Part shown: piece after piece, positions 30,531 through 45,000 of the stretch
Numbering within the stretch: position 1 is the first letter of the stretch
Layout of the letters: each line of letters starts with the position of its first letter
Assembly: GCA_964016885.1 (NCBI GenBank)
Contig: OZ024744.1
Span: 63,660,962-63,724,961, forward strand
DNA from: Eledone cirrhosa
Taxonomy: Eukaryota > Mollusca > Cephalopoda > Octopoda > Eledonidae
Reading direction: 5' to 3'
DNA length: 64,000 nucleotides
Notes under the pieces: generated by a model
The model's database searches: none
The model's input: the letters and a program-made list of their open reading frames with translations, nothing else
What the model was told of the DNA's origin: nothing
Translations under genes and position numbers: made by a program

Positions 30531-33214
30531 AGTGTAGAATAGTTCACTGTACTGTGTCTATAACCAAGATACTCCACTGTCAACAGTCCACCTAGCTGTA
30601 AGTAGGTACCACAGCGTGATATAGTTCACGGTACTGTGTCTATAACCAAGACAGTCCACTGTCAACAGTCCACCTAGCAGTCAGTAGGTACCACAGTGTG
30701 GTATAGTTCACTGTACTGTGTCTATAACCAAGACACTTAACTGTCAACAGTTCACCTAGTTGTAAGTAGGTAACATAGTGTGGTATAGTTCACTGACTGT
30801 GTCTATAACTAAGATACTCCACTGTCAACAGTCCACCTAGTTCACTGTACTGTGTCTATAACCAAGATACTTAACTGTCAACAGTCCACCTAGTTATGAC
30901 TAGGTACCACAGTTTGGTATAGTTCACTGTACTGTGTCTAAAGACAAGACACTTAACTGTCAACAGTCCACCTAGCTGTAAGTAGGTACCACTGTGTGGT
31001 ATAGTTAACTGTACTGTGTCTATAACCAAGACACTCCACTGTCAACAGTCCAGTCCACCTAGCTGTAAGTAGGTACCACAGTGTGGTATAGTTCACTGTA
31101 CTGTGTCTATAACTAAGATACTTAACTCTCAACAGTCCAGTCCACCTAGCTGTAAGTAGGTACTACAGTGTGGTATAGTTCACTGTACTGTGTCTATAAC
31201 CAAGACACTTAACTGTCAACAGTGCACCTAGCTGTAAGTAGGTACCACAGTGTGGTATAGTTCACTGTACTGTGTCTATAACCAAGACACTTAACTGTCA
31301 ACAGTGCACCTATCTGTAAGTAGGTACCACAGTGTGGTATAGTTCACTGTACTGTGTCTATAACCAAGACACTCCACTGTCAACAGTCCACCTAGCTGTA
31401 AGTAGGTACCATAGTGTGATATAGTTCACTGTACTGTGTCTATAGCTAAGGCACTTAACTGTCAACAGTCCCCCTAGCTATAAGTAGGTACCATAGTGTG
31501 GTATAGTTCACTGTACTGTATCTATAACCAAGGCACTTAACTGTCAACAGTCCACCTAGCTGTAAGTAGGTACCACAGTGTGGTATAGTTCACTGTACTG
31601 TGTCTATAACCAAGAAACTCCACTGTCAACAGTCCACCTAGCTGTAAGTAGGTACCACAGCGTGATATAGTTCACGGTACTGTGTCTATAACCAAGACAT
31701 TCCACCTAGCTTTAAGTAGGTACCACAGTGTGGTATAATTCATGGTACTGTGTCTATAACCAAGACACTTAACTGTCAACAGTCCACCTAGCTGTAAGTA
31801 GGCACCACAGTGTGGTATAGTTTACTGTACTGTGTCTATAACTAAGATACAGCTAGGTAGACTGTTGACAGTGGAGTAAGTAGGTACCACAGTGTGATTT
31901 AGTTCACTTTACTGTGTCTATAACCAAGACACTTAACTGTCAACAGTTCACCTAGTTGTAAGTAGGTAACATAGTGTGGTATAGTTCACTGACTGTGTCT
32001 ATAACTAAGATACTCCACTGTCAACAGTCCACCTAGCTGTAAGTAGGTACCACAGTGTGATATAGTTCACTGTACTTTGTCTATAACCAAGATACTTAAC
32101 TGTCAACAGTCCACCTAGCTGTAAGTAGGTACCACAGTGTGATATAGTTCACTGTACTGTGTCTATTACCAAGACACTTAACTGTCAACAGTCCACCTAG
32201 CTATAACTAGGTATCACAGTGTGGTATAGTTCACTGTACTGTGTCTAAAGACAAGACACTTAACTGTCAACAGTCCACCTAGCTGTAAGTAGGTACCACA
32301 GTGTGGTATATTTCACTATACTGTGTCTATAACCAAGACACTCCACTGTCAACAGTCCACCTAGCTGTATGTAGGTACCACAGTGCGGTATAGTTCACTG
32401 TACTGTGTCTATAACCAAGACACTCCACTGTCAACAGTCCACCTAGCTGTAAGTATGTAACACAGTGTGTATAGTTCACTGTACTGTGTCTATAACCAAG
32501 ACACTCCACTGTCAACAGTCCACCTAGCTGTAAGTAGGTACCACAGTGTGGTATAGTTCACTGTACTGTGTCTATAACCAAGACACTTAACTGTCAACAG
32601 TCCACCTAGCTGTAAGTAGGTACCACCGTGTGGTATAGTTAACTGTACTGTGTCTATAACCAAGACACTCCACTGTCAACAGTCCAGTGCACCTAGTTGT
32701 AAGTAGGTAACATAGTGTGGTATAGTTCACTGACTGTGTCTATAACCAAGACACTCCATTGTCAACAGTGCACCTAGCTGTAAGTAGGTACCACAGTGTG
32801 GTATAGTTCACTGTACTGTGTCTATAACCAAGACACTCCACTGTCAACAGTCCAGTGCACCTAGTTGTAAGTAGGTAACATAGTGTGGTATAGTTCACTG
32901 TACTGTGTCTATAACCAAGACACTCCACTGTCAAAAGTCCACCTAGCTGTAAGTAGGAACCACAGTGTGGTATAGTTCACTGTACTGTGTTTATAACCAA
33001 GACACTCCACAGTCAACAGTCCACCGAGCTGTAAGTAGGTACCACTGTGTGGTATAGTTCACGGTACTGTGTCTATAACCAAGACACTTAACTGTCAACA
33101 GTCCAGTCCACCTAACCGTAAGTAGGTACCACAGTGTGGTATAGTTCACTGTACTGTGTCTATAACTAAGACACTTAACTGTCAACAGTCCACCTAGCTG
33201 TAAGTAGGTACCAC
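30531..33214. repeat. Higher-order block A of the satellite
   Basis: Marked by AGTGTAGAAT at 30,531, a fused monomer (CCACCTAGTTCACTG near 30,834) and a micro-inversion at 31,850-31,876. The block recurs from 34,353 onward at an offset of 3,822 bp, falling to 3,740 bp after one missing monomer near 31,300. Its first ~700 bp recur a third time from 33,215 (offset 2,684). Confidence 0.88.
31850..31876 (-). repeat. 27-bp micro-inversion inside a monomer (second copy 35,590-35,616)
   Basis: The segment CAGCTAGGTAGACTGTTGAC...GTGGAG is the reverse complement of the expected CTCCACTGTCAAC...CTAGCTG of a normal unit and sits exactly in its place. The flanks (CTAAGATA before, TAAGTAGG after) are in the normal orientation. 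The same inversion is present 3,740 bp downstream, so it preceded the block duplication. Confidence 0.93.
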
Positions 33215-35070
33215 AGTGTAGAATAGTTCACTGTACTGTGTCTATAACCAAGATACTCCACTGTCAACAGTCCACCTAGCTGTAAGTAGGTACCACAGCG
33301 TGATATAGTTCACGGTACTGTGTCTATAACCAAGACAGTCCACTGTCAACAGTCCACCTAGCAGTCAGTAGGTACCACAGTGTGGTATAGTTCACTGTAC
33401 TGTGTCTATAACCAAGACACTTAACTGTCAACAGTTCACCTAGTTGTAAGTAGGTAACATAGTGTGGTATAGTTCACTGACTGTGTCTATAACTAAGATA
33501 CTCCACTGTCAACAGTCCACCTAGTTCACTGTACTGTGTCTATAACCAAGATACTTAACTGTCAACAGTCCACCTAGTTATGACTAGGTACCACAGTTTG
33601 GTATAGTTCACTGTACTGTGTCTAAAGACAAGACACTTAACTGTCAACAGTCCACCTAGCTGTAAGTAGGTACCACTGTGTGGTATAGTTAACTGTACTG
33701 TGTCTATAACCAAGACACTCCACTGTCAACAGTCCAGTCCACCTAGCTGTAAGTAGGTACCACAGTGTGGTATAGTTCACTGTACTGTGTCTATAACTAA
33801 GATACTTAACTCTCAACAGTCCAGTCCACCTAGCTGTAAGTAGGTACTACAGTGTGGTATAGTTCACTGTACTGTGTCTATAACCAAGACACTTAACTGT
33901 CAACAGTGCACCTAGCTGTAAGTAGGTACCACAGTGTGGTATAGTTCACTGTACTGTGTCTATAACCAAGACACTCCACTGTCAACAGTCCAGTGCACCT
34001 AGTTGTAAGTAGGTAACATAGTGTGGTATAGTTCACTGTACTGTGTCTATAACCAAGACACTCCACTGTCAAAAGTCCACCTAGCTGTAAGTAGGAACCA
34101 CAGTGGGGTATAGTTCACTGTACTGTGTTTATAACCAAGACACTCCACAGTCAACAGTCCACCGAGCTGTAAGTAGGTACCACTGTGTGGTATAGTTCAC
34201 GGTACTGTGTCTATAACCAAGACACTTAACTGTCAACAGTCCAGTCCACCTAACCGTAAGTAGGTACCACAGTGTGGTATAGTTCACTGTACTGTGTCTA
34301 TAACTAAGACACTTAACTGTCAACAGTCCACCTAGCTGTAAGTAGGTACCACAGTGTAGAATAGTTCACTGTACTGTGTCTATAACCAAGATACTCCACT
34401 GTCAACAGTCCACCTAGCTGTAAGTAGGTACCACAGCGTGATATAGTTCACGGTACTGTGTCTATAACCAAGACAGTCCACTGTCAACAGTCCACCTAGC
34501 AGTCAGTAGGTACCACAGTGTGGTATAGTTCACTGTACTGTGTCTATAACCAAGACACTTAACTGTCAACAGTTCACCTAGTTGTAAGTAGGTAACATAG
34601 TGTGGTATAGTTCACTGACTGTGTCTATAACTAAGATACTCCACTGTCAACAGTCCACCTAGTTCACTGTACTGTGTCTATAACCAAGATACTTAACTGT
34701 CAACAGTCCACCTAGTTATGACTAGGTACCACAGTTTGGTATAGTTCACTGTACTGTGTCTAAAGACAAGACACTTAACTGTCAACAGTCCACCTAGCTG
34801 TAAGTAGGTACCACTGTGTGGTATAGTTAACTGTACTGTGTCTATAACCAAGACACTCCACTGTCAACAGTCCAGTCCACCTAGCTGTAAGTAGGTACCA
34901 CAGTGTGGTATAGTTCACTGTACTGTGTCTATAACTAAGATACTTAACTCTCAACAGTCCAGTCCACCTAGCTGTAAGTAGGTACTACAGTGTGGTATAG
35001 TTCACTGTACTGTGTCTATAACCAAGACACTTAACTGTCAACAGTGCACCTAGCTGTAAGTAGGTACCAC
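32790..35070. repeat. Tandem duplication of a 1,138-bp satellite segment
   Basis: About 32,790-33,930 and 33,930-35,070 match at an offset of 1,138 bp (about 14 monomers). Shared rare variants include TGTGTTTATAACC near 32,988 and 34,126, and the AGTGTAGAAT marker at 33,215 and 34,353. Confidence 0.85.
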
Positions 35071-36730
35071 AGTGTGGTATAGTTCACTGTACTGTGTCTA
35101 TAACCAAGACACTCCACTGTCAACAGTCCACCTAGCTGTAAGTAGGTACCATAGTGTGATATAGTTCACTGTACTGTGTCTATAGCTAAGGCACTTAACT
35201 GTCAACAGTCCCCCTAGCTATAAGTAGGTACCATAGTGTGGTATAGTTCACTGTACTGTATCTATAACCAAGGCACTTAACTGTCAACAGTCCACCTAGC
35301 TGTAAGTAGGTACCACAGTGTGGTATAGTTCACTGTACTGTGTCTATAACCAAGAAACTCCACTGTCAACAGTCCACCTAGCTGTAAGTAGGTACCACAG
35401 CGTGATATAGTTCACGGTACTGTGTCTATAACCAAGACATTCCACCTAGCTTTAAGTAGGTACCACAGTGTGGTATAATTCATGGTACTGTGTCTATAAC
35501 CAAGACACTTAACTGTCAACAGTCCACCTAGCTGTAAGTAGGCACCACAGTGTGGTATAGTTTACTGTACTGTGTCTATAACTAAGATACAGCTAGGTAG
35601 ACTGTTGACAGTGGAGTAAGTAGGTACCACAGTGTGATTTAGTTCACTTTACTGTGTCTATAACCAAGACACTTAACTGTCAACAGTTCACCTAGTTGTA
35701 AGTAGGTAACATAGTGTGGTATAGTTCACTGACTGTGTCTATAACTAAGATACTCCACTGTCAACAGTCCACCTAGCTGTAAGTAGGTACCACAGTGTGA
35801 TATAGTTCACTGTACTTTGTCTATAACCAAGATACTTAACTGTCAACAGTCCACCTAGCTGTAAGTAGGTACCACAGTGTGATATAGTTCACTGTACTGT
35901 GTCTATTACCAAGACACTTAACTGTCAACAGTCCACCTAGCTATAACTAGGTATCACAGTGTGGTATAGTTCACTGTACTGTGTCTAAAGACAAGACACT
36001 TAACTGTCAACAGTCCACCTAGCTGTAAGTAGGTACCACAGTGTGGTATATTTCACTATACTGTGTCTATAACCAAGACACTCCACTGTCAACAGTCCAC
36101 CTAGCTGTATGTAGGTACCACAGTGCGGTATAGTTCACTGTACTGTGTCTATAACCAAGACACTCCACTGTCAACAGTCCACCTAGCTGTAAGTATGTAA
36201 CACAGTGTGTATAGTTCACTGTACTGTGTCTATAACCAAGACACTCCACTGTCAACAGTCCACCTAGCTGTAAGTAGGTACCACAGTGTGGTATAGTTCA
36301 CTGTACTGTGTCTATAACCAAGACACTTAACTGTCAACAGTCCACCTAGCTGTAAGTAGGTACCACCGTGTGGTATAGTTAACTGTACTGTGTCTATAAC
36401 CAAGACACTCCACTGTCAACAGTCCAGTGCACCTAGTTGTAAGTAGGTAACATAGTGTGGTATAGTTCACTGACTGTGTCTATAACCAAGACACTCCATT
36501 GTCAACAGTGCACCTAGCTGTAAGTAGGTACCACAGTGTGGTATAGTTCACTGTACTGTGTCTATAACCAAGACACTCCACTGTCAACAGTCCAGTGCAC
36601 CTAGTTGTAAGTAGGTAACATAGTGTGGTATAGTTCACTGTACTGTGTCTATAACCAAGACACTCCACTGTCAAAAGTCCACCTAGCTGTAAGTAGGAAC
36701 CACAGTGTGGTATAGTTCACTGTACTGTGT

Positions 36731-39700
36731 TTATAACCAAGACACTCCACAGTCAACAGTCCACCGAGCTGTAAGTAGGTACCACTGTGTGGTATAGTTC
36801 ACGGTACTGTGTCTATAACCAAGACACTTAACTGTCAACAGTCCAGTCCACCTAACCGTAAGTAGGTACCACAGTGTGGTATAGTTCACTGTACTGTGTC
36901 TATAACCAAGACACTTAACTGTCAACAGTCCACCTAGCTGTAAGTAGGTACCACATTGTGATATATTTCACTGTACTGTGTCTATAACCATGACACTCCA
37001 CTGTCAACAGTCCAGTCCACCTAGCTGTAAGTAGGTACCACAGTGTGGTATAGTTCACTGTACTGTGTCTATAACTGAGATACTTAACTGTCAACAGTCC
37101 ACCTAGCTGTATGTAGGTACCACAGTGCGGTATAGTTCACTGTACTGTGTCTATAACCAAGATACTCCACTGTCAACAGTTCACCGAGCTGTAAGTAGGT
37201 ACCACAGTGTGGTATAGTTCACTGTACTGTGTCTATAACCAAGACACTCCACTGTCAACAGTCCACCTAGCTGTAAGTAGGTACCACAGTGTGATATAGT
37301 TCACTGTACTGTGTCTATAATTAAGACAACTGTCAACAGTCCACCTAGCTGTAAGTAGGTAACATAGTGTGGTATAGTTCACTGTACTGTGTCTATAACT
37401 GAGATACTTAACTGTCAAAAGTCCAGTCCACTCAGCTGTAAGTAGGTGCCACAGTGTGATATAGTTCACTGTACTGTGTCTATAAGCAAGACACTCTACT
37501 GTCAACCGTCCACCTAGCTGTAAGTAGATACCACAGTGTGATATAGTTCACAGTACTGTGTCTATAACCAAGACACTTAACTGTCAACAGTGCACCTAGC
37601 TGTAAGTAGGTTACACAGTGTGGTATAGTTCACTGAACTGTGTCTATAACCAAGACACTTAACTGTCAACAGTCCATTCCACCTAGCCGTATGTAGGTAC
37701 CACAGTGTGATATAGTTCCCTGTACTGTTTCTATAACCAAGACACGCCACTGCCAACAGTCCAGTCCACCTAGCTGTAAGTATGTACCATAGTGTGGTAT
37801 AGTTCACTGTACTGTGTCTATAACCAAGACACTTAACTGTCAACAGTCCAGTCCACCTAGCCGTAAGTAGGTACCACAGTGTGATATAGTTCACTGAACT
37901 GTGTCTATAACTAAGACACTCCACTGTCAACAGTCCACCTAGCTGTAAGTAGGTACCACTGTGTTGTATAGTTCAATGTACTATGTCTATAACCAAGACA
38001 CTTAACTGTCAACAGTCTACCTAGCTGTAAGTAGGTACCACAGTGTGGTATAGTTCACTGTACTGTGTCTATAACTAAGATACTCTACTGTCAACAGTCC
38101 ACCTAGCTGTAAGTAGGTACTACAGTGTGATATAGTTCACTGTACTGTGTCTATAACTAAGACACTCCACTGTCAACAGTCCACCTAGCTGTAAGTAGGT
38201 ACCACAGTGTGGTATAGTTCACTGTACTGTGTCTATAACCAAGACACTTAACTGTCAACAGTTCACCTAGTTGTAAGTAGGTAACATAGTGTGGTATAGT
38301 TCACTGACTGTGTCTATAACTAAGATACTCCACTGTCAACAGTCCACCTAGCTGTAAGTAGGAACCACAGTGTGGTATAGTTCACTGTACTGTGTCTATA
38401 ACCAAGACACTCCACTGTCAACAGTCCACCTAGCTGTGAGTAGGTACCACAGTGTGATATAGTTCACTGTACTGTGTTTATAACCAAGACACTCCACAGT
38501 CAACAGTCCACCGAGCTGTAAGTAGGTACCACTGTGTGGTATAGTTCACGGTACTGTGTCTATGACCAAGACACTTAACTGTCAACAGTCCAGTCCACCT
38601 AACCGTAAGTAGGTACCACAGTGTGGTATAGTTCACTGTACTGTGTCTATAACCAAGACACTTAACTGTCAACAGTCCACCTAGCTGTAAGTAGGTACCA
38701 CATTGTGATATATTTCACTGTACTGTGTCTATAACCATGACACTCCACTGTAAACAGTCCACCTAGCTGTATGTAGGTACCACAGTGCGGTATAGTTCAC
38801 TGTACTGTGTCTATAACCAAGATACTCCACTGTCAACAGTTCACCGAGCTGTAAGTAGGTACCACAGTGTGGTATAGTTCACTGTACTGTGTCTATAACC
38901 AAGACACTTAACTGTCAACAGTGCACCTAGCTGTAAGTAGGTACCACAGTGTGATATAGTTCACTGTACTGTGTCTATAATTAAGACAACTGTCAACAGT
39001 CCACCTAGCTGTAAGTAGGTAACATAGTGTGGTATAGTTCACTGTACTGTGTCTATAACTGAGATACTTAACTGTCAAAAGTCCAGTCTACCTAGCTGTA
39101 AGTAGATACCACAGTGTGGTATAGTTCACTGTACTGTGTCTATAACTAAGATACTCCATTGTCAACAGTGCACCTAGCTGTAAGTAGGTTACACAGTGTG
39201 GTATAGTTCACTGAACTGTGTCTATAACCAAGACACTTAACTGTCAACAGTCCATTCCACCTAGCCGTATGTAGGTACCACAGTGTGATATAGTTCCCTG
39301 TACTGTTTCTATAACCAAGACACGCCACTGCCAACAGTCCAGTCCACCTAGCTGTAAGTATGTACCATAGTGTGGTATAGTTCACTGTACTGTGTCTATA
39401 ACCAAGACACTTAACTGTCAACAGTCCACCTAGCTGTAAGTAGGTACCACAGTGTGGTATAGTTCACTGTACTGTGTCTATAACCAAGACACTTAACTGT
39501 CAACAGTCCAGTCCACCTAGCCGTAAGTAGGTACCACAGTGTGATATAGTTCACTGAACTGTGTCTATAACTAAGACACTCCACTGTCAACAGTCCACCT
39601 AGCTGTAAGTAGGTACCACTGTGTTGTATAGTTCAATGTACTATGTCTATAACCAAGACACTTAACTGTCAACAGTCTACCTAGCTGTAAGTAGGTACCA

Positions 39701-39850
39701 CAGTGTGGTATAGTTCACTGTACTGTGTCTATAACTAAGATACTCTACTGTCAACAGTCCACCTAGCTGTAAGTAGGTACTACAGTGTGATATAGTTCAC
39801 TGTACTGTGTCTATAACTAAGACACTCCACTGTCAACAGTCCACCTAGCT
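36731..39850. repeat. Higher-order satellite duplication of about 1.6-1.7 kb
   Basis: 36,731-37,000 matches 38,478-38,750 (offset 1,747). The segment with the rare GGTTACACAGTG at 37,610 and CACGCCACTGCCAACAG near 37,743 recurs at 39,188 and about 39,321 (offset 1,578). One or more monomers were gained or lost between copies. Confidence 0.8.
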
Positions 39851-41239
39851 GTAAGTAGGTACCACAGTGTGGTATAGTTCACTGTACTGTGTCTATAACC
39901 AAGACACTTAACTATCAACAGTCTACTAGCTATAAGTAGGTACCACAGTGTGATATAGTTCACTGTACTGTGTCTATAACCAAGACACTTAACTGTCAAC
40001 AGTCCACCTAGCTGTAAGTAGGTACCACAGTGTGGTATAGTTCACTGTACTGTGTCTATAACTAAGACACTTAACTGTCAACAGTCCAGTCCACCTAGCT
40101 GTAAGTAGGTACCACAGTGTGGTATAGTTCACTGTACTGTGTCTATAACCAAGACACTTATCTGTCAACAGTCCACCTAGCTGTAAGTAGGTACCACAGT
40201 GTGGTATAGTTCACTGTACTGTGTCTATAACTAAGACACTTAACTGTCAACAGTCCAGTCCACCTAGCTGTAAGTAGGTACCACAGTGTGGTATAGTTCA
40301 CTGTACTGTGTCTATAACCAAGACACTTATCTGTCAACAGTCCACCTAGCTATAAGTAGGTATCACAGTGTGATATAGTTCACTGTACTGTGTCTATAAT
40401 TAAGACAACTGTCAACAGTCCACCTAGCTGTATGTAGGTACCACAGTGCGGTATAGTTCACTGTACTGTTTCTATAACTAAGACACTCCACTGTCAACAG
40501 TCCACCTAGCTATAAGTAGGTACCACAGTGTGATATAGTTCACTGTACTGTGTCTATAATTAAGACAACTGTCAACAGTCCACCTAGCTGTAAGTAGGTA
40601 CCACAGTGTGGTATAGTTCACTGTACTGTGTCTATAACTAAGATACTCCACTGACAACAGTCCACCTAGCTGTAAGTAGGTACCACAGTGTGATATAGTT
40701 CACTGTACTGTGTCTATAACTAAGACACTCCACTGTCAACAGTCCACCGAGCTGTAAGTAGGTACCACAGTCTGGTATAGTTCACTGTACTGTGTCTATA
40801 ACCAAGACACTTAACTGTCAACAGTCCACCTAGCTGTAAGTAGGTACCACAGTGTGGTATAGTTCACTGTACTGTGTCTATAACCAAAACACTCCACTGT
40901 CAACAGTCCACCTAGCTGTAAGTAGGTACCACAGTGTGGTATAATTCACTGTACTGTGTCTATAACTAAGACACTTAACTGACAACAGTCCACCTAGCTA
41001 TAAGTAGGTACCACAGTGTGATATTGTTCACAGTACTGTGTCTATAACCAAGACACTTAACTGTCAAAGTGCACCTAGCTGTAAGTAGGTAACACAGTGT
41101 GGTATAGTTCACTGAACTGTGTCTATAACCAAGACACTCCACTGTCAACAGTCCACCTAGCTGTAAGTAGGTACCACAGTGTGGTATAGTTCACTGTACT
41201 GTGTCTATAACCAAGACACTCCACTGTCAACAGTCCACC

Positions 41240-44200
41240 TAGCTGTAAGTAGGTACCACAGTGTGGCATAGTTCACTTAACTGTCAACAGTGCACCTAGC
41301 TGTAAGTAGGTACCACAGTGTGGTATAGTTCACTGTACTGTGTCTACAACCAAGACACTTAACTGTCAACAGTCCAGTCCACCTAGCTGTAGGTAGGTAC
41401 CACAGTGTGATATAGTTCACTGTACTGTGTCTATAACCAAGACACTCCACTGTCAACAGTCCCCCTAGCTGTAAGTAGGTACCACAGTGTGCTATAGTTC
41501 ACTGTACTGTGTCTATAACCAAGACACTTAACTGTCAACAGTCCACCTAGCTGTAAGTAGGTACCACTGTGTTGTATAGTTCACGGTACTGTGTCTATAA
41601 TTAAGATACTTAACTGTCAACAGTCCAGTCCACCTAGCTGTAGGTAGGTACCACAGTCTGGTATAGTTCACTGTACTGTGTCTATAACTAAGATACTTAA
41701 CTGTCAACAGTCCAGTCCACCTAGCTGTAAGTAGGTACCACAGTGTGGTATAGTTCACTGTACTGTGTCTATAACCAAGACACTTAACTGTCAACAGTCC
41801 ACCTAGCTATAAGTAGGTACCACAGTGTGGTATAGTTCACTGTACTGTGTCTATAACTAAGACACTTAACTGTCAACAGTGCACCTAGCTGTAAGTAGGT
41901 ACCACAGTGTGGTATAGTTCACTGTACTGTGTCTATAACTAAGACACTTAACTGACAACGGTCCACCTAGCTATAAGTAGGTACCACAGTGTGATATAGT
42001 TTACTGTACTGTGTCTATAACTAAGACACTTAACTGACAACGGTCCACCTAGCTATAAGTAGGTACCACAGTGTGATATAGTTCACAGTACTGTGTCTAT
42101 AACCAAGACACTTAACTGTCAACAGTGCACCTAGCTGTAAGTAGGTAACACAGTGTGGTATAGTTCACTGAACTGTGTCTATAACCAAGACACTTAACTG
42201 TCAACAGTCCACCTAGCTGTAAGTAGGTACCACAGTGTGGTATAGTTCACTGTACTGTGTCTATAACCAAGACACTCCACTGTCAACAGTCCACCTAGCT
42301 GTAAGTAGGTACCACAGTGTGGTATAGTTCACTGTACTGTGTCTATAACCAAGACACTTAACTGTCAACAGTGCACCTAGCTGTAAGTAGGTACCACGGT
42401 GTGATATAGTTCACTGTACTGTGTCTATAACTAAGTCAACCTAGCTGTAGGTAGGTACCACAGTGTGGTATAGTTCACTGTACTGTGTCTATAACCAAGA
42501 TACTTAACAGTGAACAGTTCAGTCCACGTAGCTGTAAGTAGGTACCACAGTGTGGTATAGTTCACTGTACTGTGTATATAACTGAGATACTTAACTGTCA
42601 AAAGTCCACCTAGCTGTAAGTAGGTGCCACTGTGTTGTATAGTTCACTGTACTGTGTCTATAACCAAGACACTTAACTGTCAACAGTCCAGTCCACCTAG
42701 CTGTAAGTAGGTACGACAGTGTTGTATAGTTCACGGTACTGTGTCTATGACCAAGACACTTAACTGTCAACAGTCCAGTCCACCTAGCTGTAAGTAGGTA
42801 CCACAGTGTGATATAGTTCACAGTACTGTGTCTATAACCAAGACCCTCCACTGTGAACAGCGCACCTAGCTGTAAGTAGGTACCACAGTGTGGTATAGTT
42901 CACTGTACTGTGTCTATAACCAAGATACTTAACTGTCAACAGTCCAGTCCACCTAGCTGTAGGTAGGTACCACAGTGTGGTATAGTTCACTGTACTGTGT
43001 CTATAACCAAGACACTCCACTGTCAACAGTCCACCTAGCTGTAGGTAGGTACCACAGTCTGGTATAGTTCACTGTACTGTGTCTATAACTAAGACACTTA
43101 ACTGTGAACAGTTCACCTAGCTGTAAGTAGGTACCACAGTGTGGTATAGTTTACTGTACTGTGTCTATAACTAAGATACTTAACTGTCAAAAGTCCACCT
43201 AGCTGTAAGTAGGTACCACTGCGTTGTATAGTTCACTGTACTGTGTCTATAACCAAGACACTTAACTGTCAACAGTCCAGTCCACCTAGCTGTAAGTAGG
43301 TACCACAGTGTGGTATAGTTCACTGTACTGTGTCTATAACTAAGACACTTAACTGTCAACAGTCCAGTCCACCTAGCTGTAGGTAGGTACCACAGTGTGG
43401 TATAGTTCACTGTACTGTGTCTATAACTAAGACACTTAACTGTCAACAGTTCACCTAGCTGTAAGTAGGTACCACAGTGTGGTATAGTTCACTGTTCTGT
43501 GTCTATAACGAAGACACTCCACTGTCAACAGTCCACCTAGCTGTATGTAGATACCACAGTGCGGTATAGTTCACTGTACTGTGTCTATAACTAAGACACT
43601 CCACTGTCAACAGTCCACCTAGCTATAAGTAGGTACCACAGTGTGATATAGTTCACTGTACTGTGTCTATAACCAAGACACTTAACTGTCAACAGTGCAC
43701 CTAGCTGTAAGTAGGTACCACAGTGTGGTATAGTTCACTGTACTGTGTCTATAACTAAGACACTTAACTGACAACAGTCCACCTAGCTATAAGTAGGTAC
43801 CACAGTGTGATATAGTTCACAGTACTGTGTCTATAACCAAGACATTTAACTGTCAAAGTGCACCTAGCTGTAAGTAGGTAACACAGTGTGGTATAGTTCA
43901 ATGAACAGTGTCTATAACCAAGACACTTAACTGTCAACAGTCCACCTAGCTGTAAGTAGGTACCACAGTGTGGTATAGTTCACTGTACTGTGTCTATAAC
44001 CAAGACACTCCACTGTCAACAGTCCACCTAGCTGTAAGTAGGTACCACAGTGTGGCATAGTTCACTGTACTGTGTCTATAACCAAGACACTTAACTGTCA
44101 ACAGTGCACCTAGCTGTAAGTAGGTACCACTGTGTGGTATAATTCACCGTACTGTGTCTATAACTAAGACACTTAACTGACAACAGTCCACCTAGCTGTA

Positions 44201-45000
44201 AGTAGGTACCACAGTGTGGTATAGTTCACTGTACTGTGTCTATAACCAAGATACTTAACAGTCAACAGTTCAGTCCACGTAGCTGTAAGTAGGTACCACA
44301 GTGTGGTATAGTTTACTGTACTGTGTCTATAACTAAGATACTTAACTGTCAAAAGTCCACCTAGCTGTAAGTAGGTACCACTGCGTTGTATAGTTCACTG
44401 TACTGTGTCTATAACCAAGACACTTAACTGTCAACAGTCCAGTCCACCTAGCTGTAAGTAGGTACCACAGTGTGGTATAGTTCACTGTACTGTGTCTATA
44501 ACTAAGATACTTAACTGTCAACAGTCCAGTCCACCTAGCTGTAGGTAGGTACCACAGTCTGGTATAGTTCACTGTACTGTGTCTATAACTAAGACACTTA
44601 ACTGTCAACAGTTCACCTAGCTGTAAGTAGGTACCACAGTGTGGTATAGTTCACTGTACTGTGTCTATAACTAAGACACTCCACTGTCAACAGTCCACTT
44701 AGCTATAAGTAGGTACCACAGTGTGATATAGTTCACTGTACTGTGTCTATAACCAAGATACTCCAATTTCAACAGTTCACCTAGCTGTAAGTAGGTACCA
44801 CAGTGTGGTATAGTTCACTGTACTGTGTCTATAACCAAGACACTCCACTGTCAACAGTCCACCTAGCTGTAAGTAGGTACCACAGTGTGGTATAGTTCAC
44901 TGTAATCTGTCTATAACCATGACACTCCACTGTCAACAGTCCAGTCCACCTAGCTGTAGGTAGGTACCACAGTCTGGTATAGTTCACTGTACTGTGTCTA
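41240..45000. repeat. Higher-order satellite block C (copies at 51.3 and 55.2 kb)
   Basis: Rare markers CAGTCCCCCTAGC then GTGTGCTATAG occur at 41,458-41,495, again at offset 10,066 (about 51,527), and again 3,836 bp further (about 55,363). Further markers (ATATAACTGAGATAC; GACCCTCCACTGTGAACAGC) repeat at offsets of 10,084 and 3,836. The fused monomer with GGCATAGTTCACTTAACTG is present at 41,266 and 51,332. Confidence 0.88.
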
